Shown here: piece by piece, positions 61,765 through 64,000 of the stretch | Numbering within the stretch: position 1 is the stretch's first letter | Layout: each line of letters opens with the position of its first letter | Source of the DNA: Methylobacterium sp. | GTDB lineage: Bacteria; Pseudomonadota; Alphaproteobacteria; Rhizobiales; Beijerinckiaceae | Assembly (NCBI GenBank): GCA_020252645.1 | Contig: JADCCN010000002.1 | Coordinates: 186,001 to 250,000, forward strand | DNA length: 64,000 bases | Direction of reading: 5' to 3' | The notes under the pieces: generated by a model | The model's input: only the letters and a program-made list of their open reading frames with translations | What the model was told of the DNA's origin: nothing | The model's database searches: none | Made by a program: the position numbers and the translations under genes

Positions 61765-62931
61765 TCAGGCGAAGGGTTCCACCCTGCCATCATGGACCGC
61801 GCAGCACAAACCGCCCGATGGCAGCGCCTCGAACAACCTGCAATCGGTTCCCGTCATGAAGGCCTGCGCGCCAAGCGCGTCGAGCATGGCGAAGAGTGCC
61901 GCGCGGCGGCTTTCATCGAGATGCGCCGCGATTTCATCGAGCAGCAGGATGGGCGGCTCGCCCCTGATCTGCGCGATCAGCCGGGCCTGCGCGAGAAGGA
62001 GCCCGATGAGAAGCGCCTTCTGCTCGCCCGTGGAGCAGAAGGCGGCTTCCTCGCCTTTCGGGCCATGCGACACCAAAAGATCGCTCGCCTGCGGCCCGAT
62101 CAGCGGGCGCCCGGCCTGCCGGTCGCGCCAGCGATTGTCACGCAAGGCGGCACGGAACCAATCCTCGACCGCGCCGGCCTTCTCGCGCGCGAGGCGCTCC
62201 TCCACATCGCCTTCAAGGCGGAGGAGCGCGAAAGGGAAAGGCGCGATAGCCGCCGCATCGGCGCGGCCCATCGCATCGAGGCGGATCACGGTTTCCCGCC
62301 GCGCGGCCGCAAGCGCGGTGCCGATTTCCGCGATTTGGCGCTCGATGGCATCGAGCCATTGCGCATCGGCGTGCTCATCCTCGAGCAGGCGGTTGCGATG
62401 GCGCAGCGCGTTCTCATAGGCGCTCGCGCGGCTCGCATGGTCGGGGTCGATCGCGAGCACGAGGCGATCGAGAAAACGCCGCCGATCCCCCGCCGAGCCC
62501 CGGAACAGGCCATCCTGATCGGGCGTGAGCCAGAGCAGCCCGAGATGATCGAGAAAGCGGCTGGCGCCGGCCACCGGCTCGCGATCGATGCGACAGATCC
62601 GCCCGGGCTCGCCCGGCTGCATCGCCGTGCCGAGCGCGACATCGCCCAGCCGACCTTGCCCCTCGGCATGGATGGCGAAAGCGCCCGAGCCAGATTTCCG
62701 CGCCATGCTGGCGAGTTGTGCCCGGCGCAATCCACGGCCCGGACCGAGCAGCGACAGGGCCTCGAGGATATTGGTCTTGCCCGCGCCATTGGGCCCCGCC
62801 AAAGCCACGAGCCGCGCGGGCGCGGCAAAATCGAGGCCGGCATAGCAGCGGAAATCCGTGAGGCGCAGGCGGCGGATGAGCGGGCCCGGCTTGCGGCCGG
62901 GCATCTCGGCGCGAAAAGCGGGCGCGCTCAC
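61765..62931 (-). CDS. recF: DNA replication and repair protein RecF
   Basis: SMC-like ATPase of 388 residues, loading RecA at gaps with RecO and RecR. Walker A GPNGAGKTNILEALSLLGPG, the ABC-type signature SDLLVSHGPKGEEAAFCSTGEQKALL, Walker B PPILLLDEIAAHLD and the N-terminal LRLTDFRCYAGLDF. The start at 62931 overlaps the dnaN stop by four bases. Complete. Confidence 0.96.
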   Translation of the reverse strand: MSAPAFRAEMPGRKPGPLIRRLRLTDFRCYAGLDFAAPARLVALAGPNGAGKTNILEALSLLGPGRGLRRAQLASMARKSGSGAFAIHAEGQGRLGDVALGTAMQPGEPGRICRIDREPVAGASRFLDHLGLLWLTPDQDGLFRGSAGDRRRFLDRLVLAIDPDHASRASAYENALRHRNRLLEDEHADAQWLDAIERQIAEIGTALAAARRETVIRLDAMGRADAAAIAPFPFALLRLEGDVEERLAREKAGAVEDWFRAALRDNRWRDRQAGRPLIGPQASDLLVSHGPKGEEAAFCSTGEQKALLIGLLLAQARLIAQIRGEPPILLLDEIAAHLDESRRAALFAMLDALGAQAFMTGTDCRLFEALPSGGLCCAVHDGRVEPFA

Positions 62932-64000
62932 ACGCGCATGGGCATCAGCACATAGAGGCTGGCCGCGCCCTCCCGATCCTGGATCAAGGTCGGCGAGCCG
63001 GAATCGAACAGCTTCACCAGAGCGGTGTCGCCTTCGAGCTGGCTCACGATATCAAGGAGATAGCGTGCATTGAAACCGATCTCGAGCGGGGTCGCCTCGT
63101 AATCGACCACGAGCTCTTCCGTCGCCTGCCCCGCATCCGGGTTATGAACCGAAAGTGTCAGCCTGCCATCGCCAAGCGCGAATTTCACCGCGCGACCGCG
63201 CTCGCTGGAGATGGTGGAGACGCGATCCACCGAGCGCGCGAATTCTTCGCGCTCCACGATCATCAGCTTGTCGTTCCGCTGCGGAATGACACGCTGGTAA
63301 TCCGGGAAGGTGCCGTCGATCAGCTTCGAGGTGAGCACGATCGCGCCGGTGCTGACGCGGATCTTCACGCTGGAGAGTTCCACCGTCACGGCTTCGCTGG
63401 CTTCCGAGACAAGCTTCAGCAGTTCCGACACGGTCTTGCGCGGCACGATCACCCCGGGCATGCCCGAGGCGCCGGCCGGCGCGGCAACATCCGCCAAGGC
63501 GAGACGATGGCCGTCGGTCGCAACCGCGCGCAGCTTGCCGTCGATGACATGCAGATAGATGCCGTTGAGGTAATAGCGGGTTTCCTCGGTCGAGATGGCG
63601 AATTGCGTCTTCTCGATGAGCAGGCGCAGATCGGCCGCCGCCACATCGAATCCATGGCTCATCTCCCCCGGCGCAAGATCGGGGAAATCGCTTTCCGGCA
63701 GGGTCTGCAGGCTGAAGCGCGAACGCCCCGAGCGCAAGGTCACCTGGCTGGCCTGCCCATCCTGTTCGAGGCTGACCTGCGCGCCATCGGCCAGCTTGCG
63801 CACGATGTCATGGAGCACATGCGCCGGCACGGAGGTGGTGCCTTCCTGCGTCACATTCGCCGCGATGGTTTCAACGATATCGTTATCGAGATCGGTGGCC
63901 TTCAGGGCAAGCTGGCCATCCGAGGCACGCAGCAGCACATTGGCCAGAATCGGGATGGTGTTCCGCCGCTCCACGACGCGGTGGACATGTCCGAGGGCCT
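62928..64000 (-). CDS. dnaN: DNA polymerase III sliding clamp, start-truncated at the window edge
   Basis: Beta clamp, with the true start beyond base 64000: the frame continues to the edge with LGHVHRVVERRNTIPILANVL, the usual segment about 15-20 residues after the N-terminus. Three clamp domains are visible; VPAHVLHDIVRKLADGAQV, ETRYYLNGIYLHV, GVIVPRKTVSELLKLV, IDGTFPDYQRVIPQ and the C-terminal VLMPMRV are characteristic. About 357 residues are within the window. Translationally coupled to recF. Confidence 0.97.
   Translation of the reverse strand, partial: ALGHVHRVVERRNTIPILANVLLRASDGQLALKATDLDNDIVETIAANVTQEGTTSVPAHVLHDIVRKLADGAQVSLEQDGQASQVTLRSGRSRFSLQTLPESDFPDLAPGEMSHGFDVAAADLRLLIEKTQFAISTEETRYYLNGIYLHVIDGKLRAVATDGHRLALADVAAPAGASGMPGVIVPRKTVSELLKLVSEASEAVTVELSSVKIRVSTGAIVLTSKLIDGTFPDYQRVIPQRNDKLMIVEREEFARSVDRVSTISSERGRAVKFALGDGRLTLSVHNPDAGQATEELVVDYEATPLEIGFNARYLLDIVSQLEGDTALVKLFDSGSPTLIQDREGAASLYVLMPMRV

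Overview
The window is GC-rich chromosomal DNA of an alphaproteobacterium, most likely of the order Hyphomicrobiales (Rhizobiales). The evidence is the gene content and order (dnaN-recF-gyrB, tlyA next to an RumA-type methyltransferase, fabI with a phosphatase and aroC, a cpa-type Tad locus, a TIGR02301-type protein, a RibB with a degenerate RibA half) and a dense population of rhizobial-type palindromic intergenic repeats. Genus cannot be assigned from the sequence alone. Almost everything is core or persistent accessory metabolism. There is no prophage, no CRISPR array and no full-length insertion sequence.

Layout. 0-7 kb: end of a CorA channel, an SRAP DNA-protein crosslink protein, two RNA methyltransferases, a disrupted Tat-exported superoxide dismutase, dxs and a membrane rhodanese. 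7-14.3 kb: AhpD-like protein, pirin, xseB, a NadQ/NrtR-like regulator, a tyrosine phosphatase, an HD phosphohydrolase, the YgfZ Fe-S protein, dihydroorotase and an AzlCD exporter. 14.5-20.4 kb: small conserved proteins, NUDIX, SDR, pdxH, a surface lipoprotein, a DnaJ-type chaperone, fabI and an exported protein. 20.4-28.2 kb: histidine phosphatase, a giant Pls-type (epsilon-poly-lysine synthetase-like) enzyme, aroC, and an HTH-RibB fusion with a palindromic operator candidate in front of it. 28-37 kb: HDAC-like deacetylase, L,D-transpeptidase, MarR, DUF1499, metallo-beta-lactamase fold enzyme, BioY, folP-folB-folK, AGE epimerase and two tRNAs. 37.7-46.3 kb: a three-gene ABC exporter, then an AMP/thymidine phosphorylase, PRPP synthetase and beta-CASP nuclease operon. 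46.4-56.3 kb: an APC permease and the Tad pilus machine cpaABCDEF-tadBC, without any pilin gene in the window. 56.4-64 kb: arfB, an MFS/GPH transporter, gyrB, a LysE exporter, recF and the start-truncated dnaN.

The most striking feature is a family of about 100-bp two-hairpin repeats (GAGC...GCTC, flanked by TA on both sides). They behave as TA-duplicating miniature transposable elements. One copy sits inside the superoxide dismutase gene, and removing the element plus one TA restores the reading frame exactly. Six other copies sit exactly at stop codons, where the duplicated TA plus the first G of the element regenerates a TAG stop, sometimes for both convergent genes at once. Other points worth attention are the complete Pls-type enzyme inserted in a conserved fabI-phosphatase-aroC neighbourhood, the HTH-RibB fusion with its 17-bp palindrome, and the phosphorylase/PRPP synthetase/beta-CASP trio.
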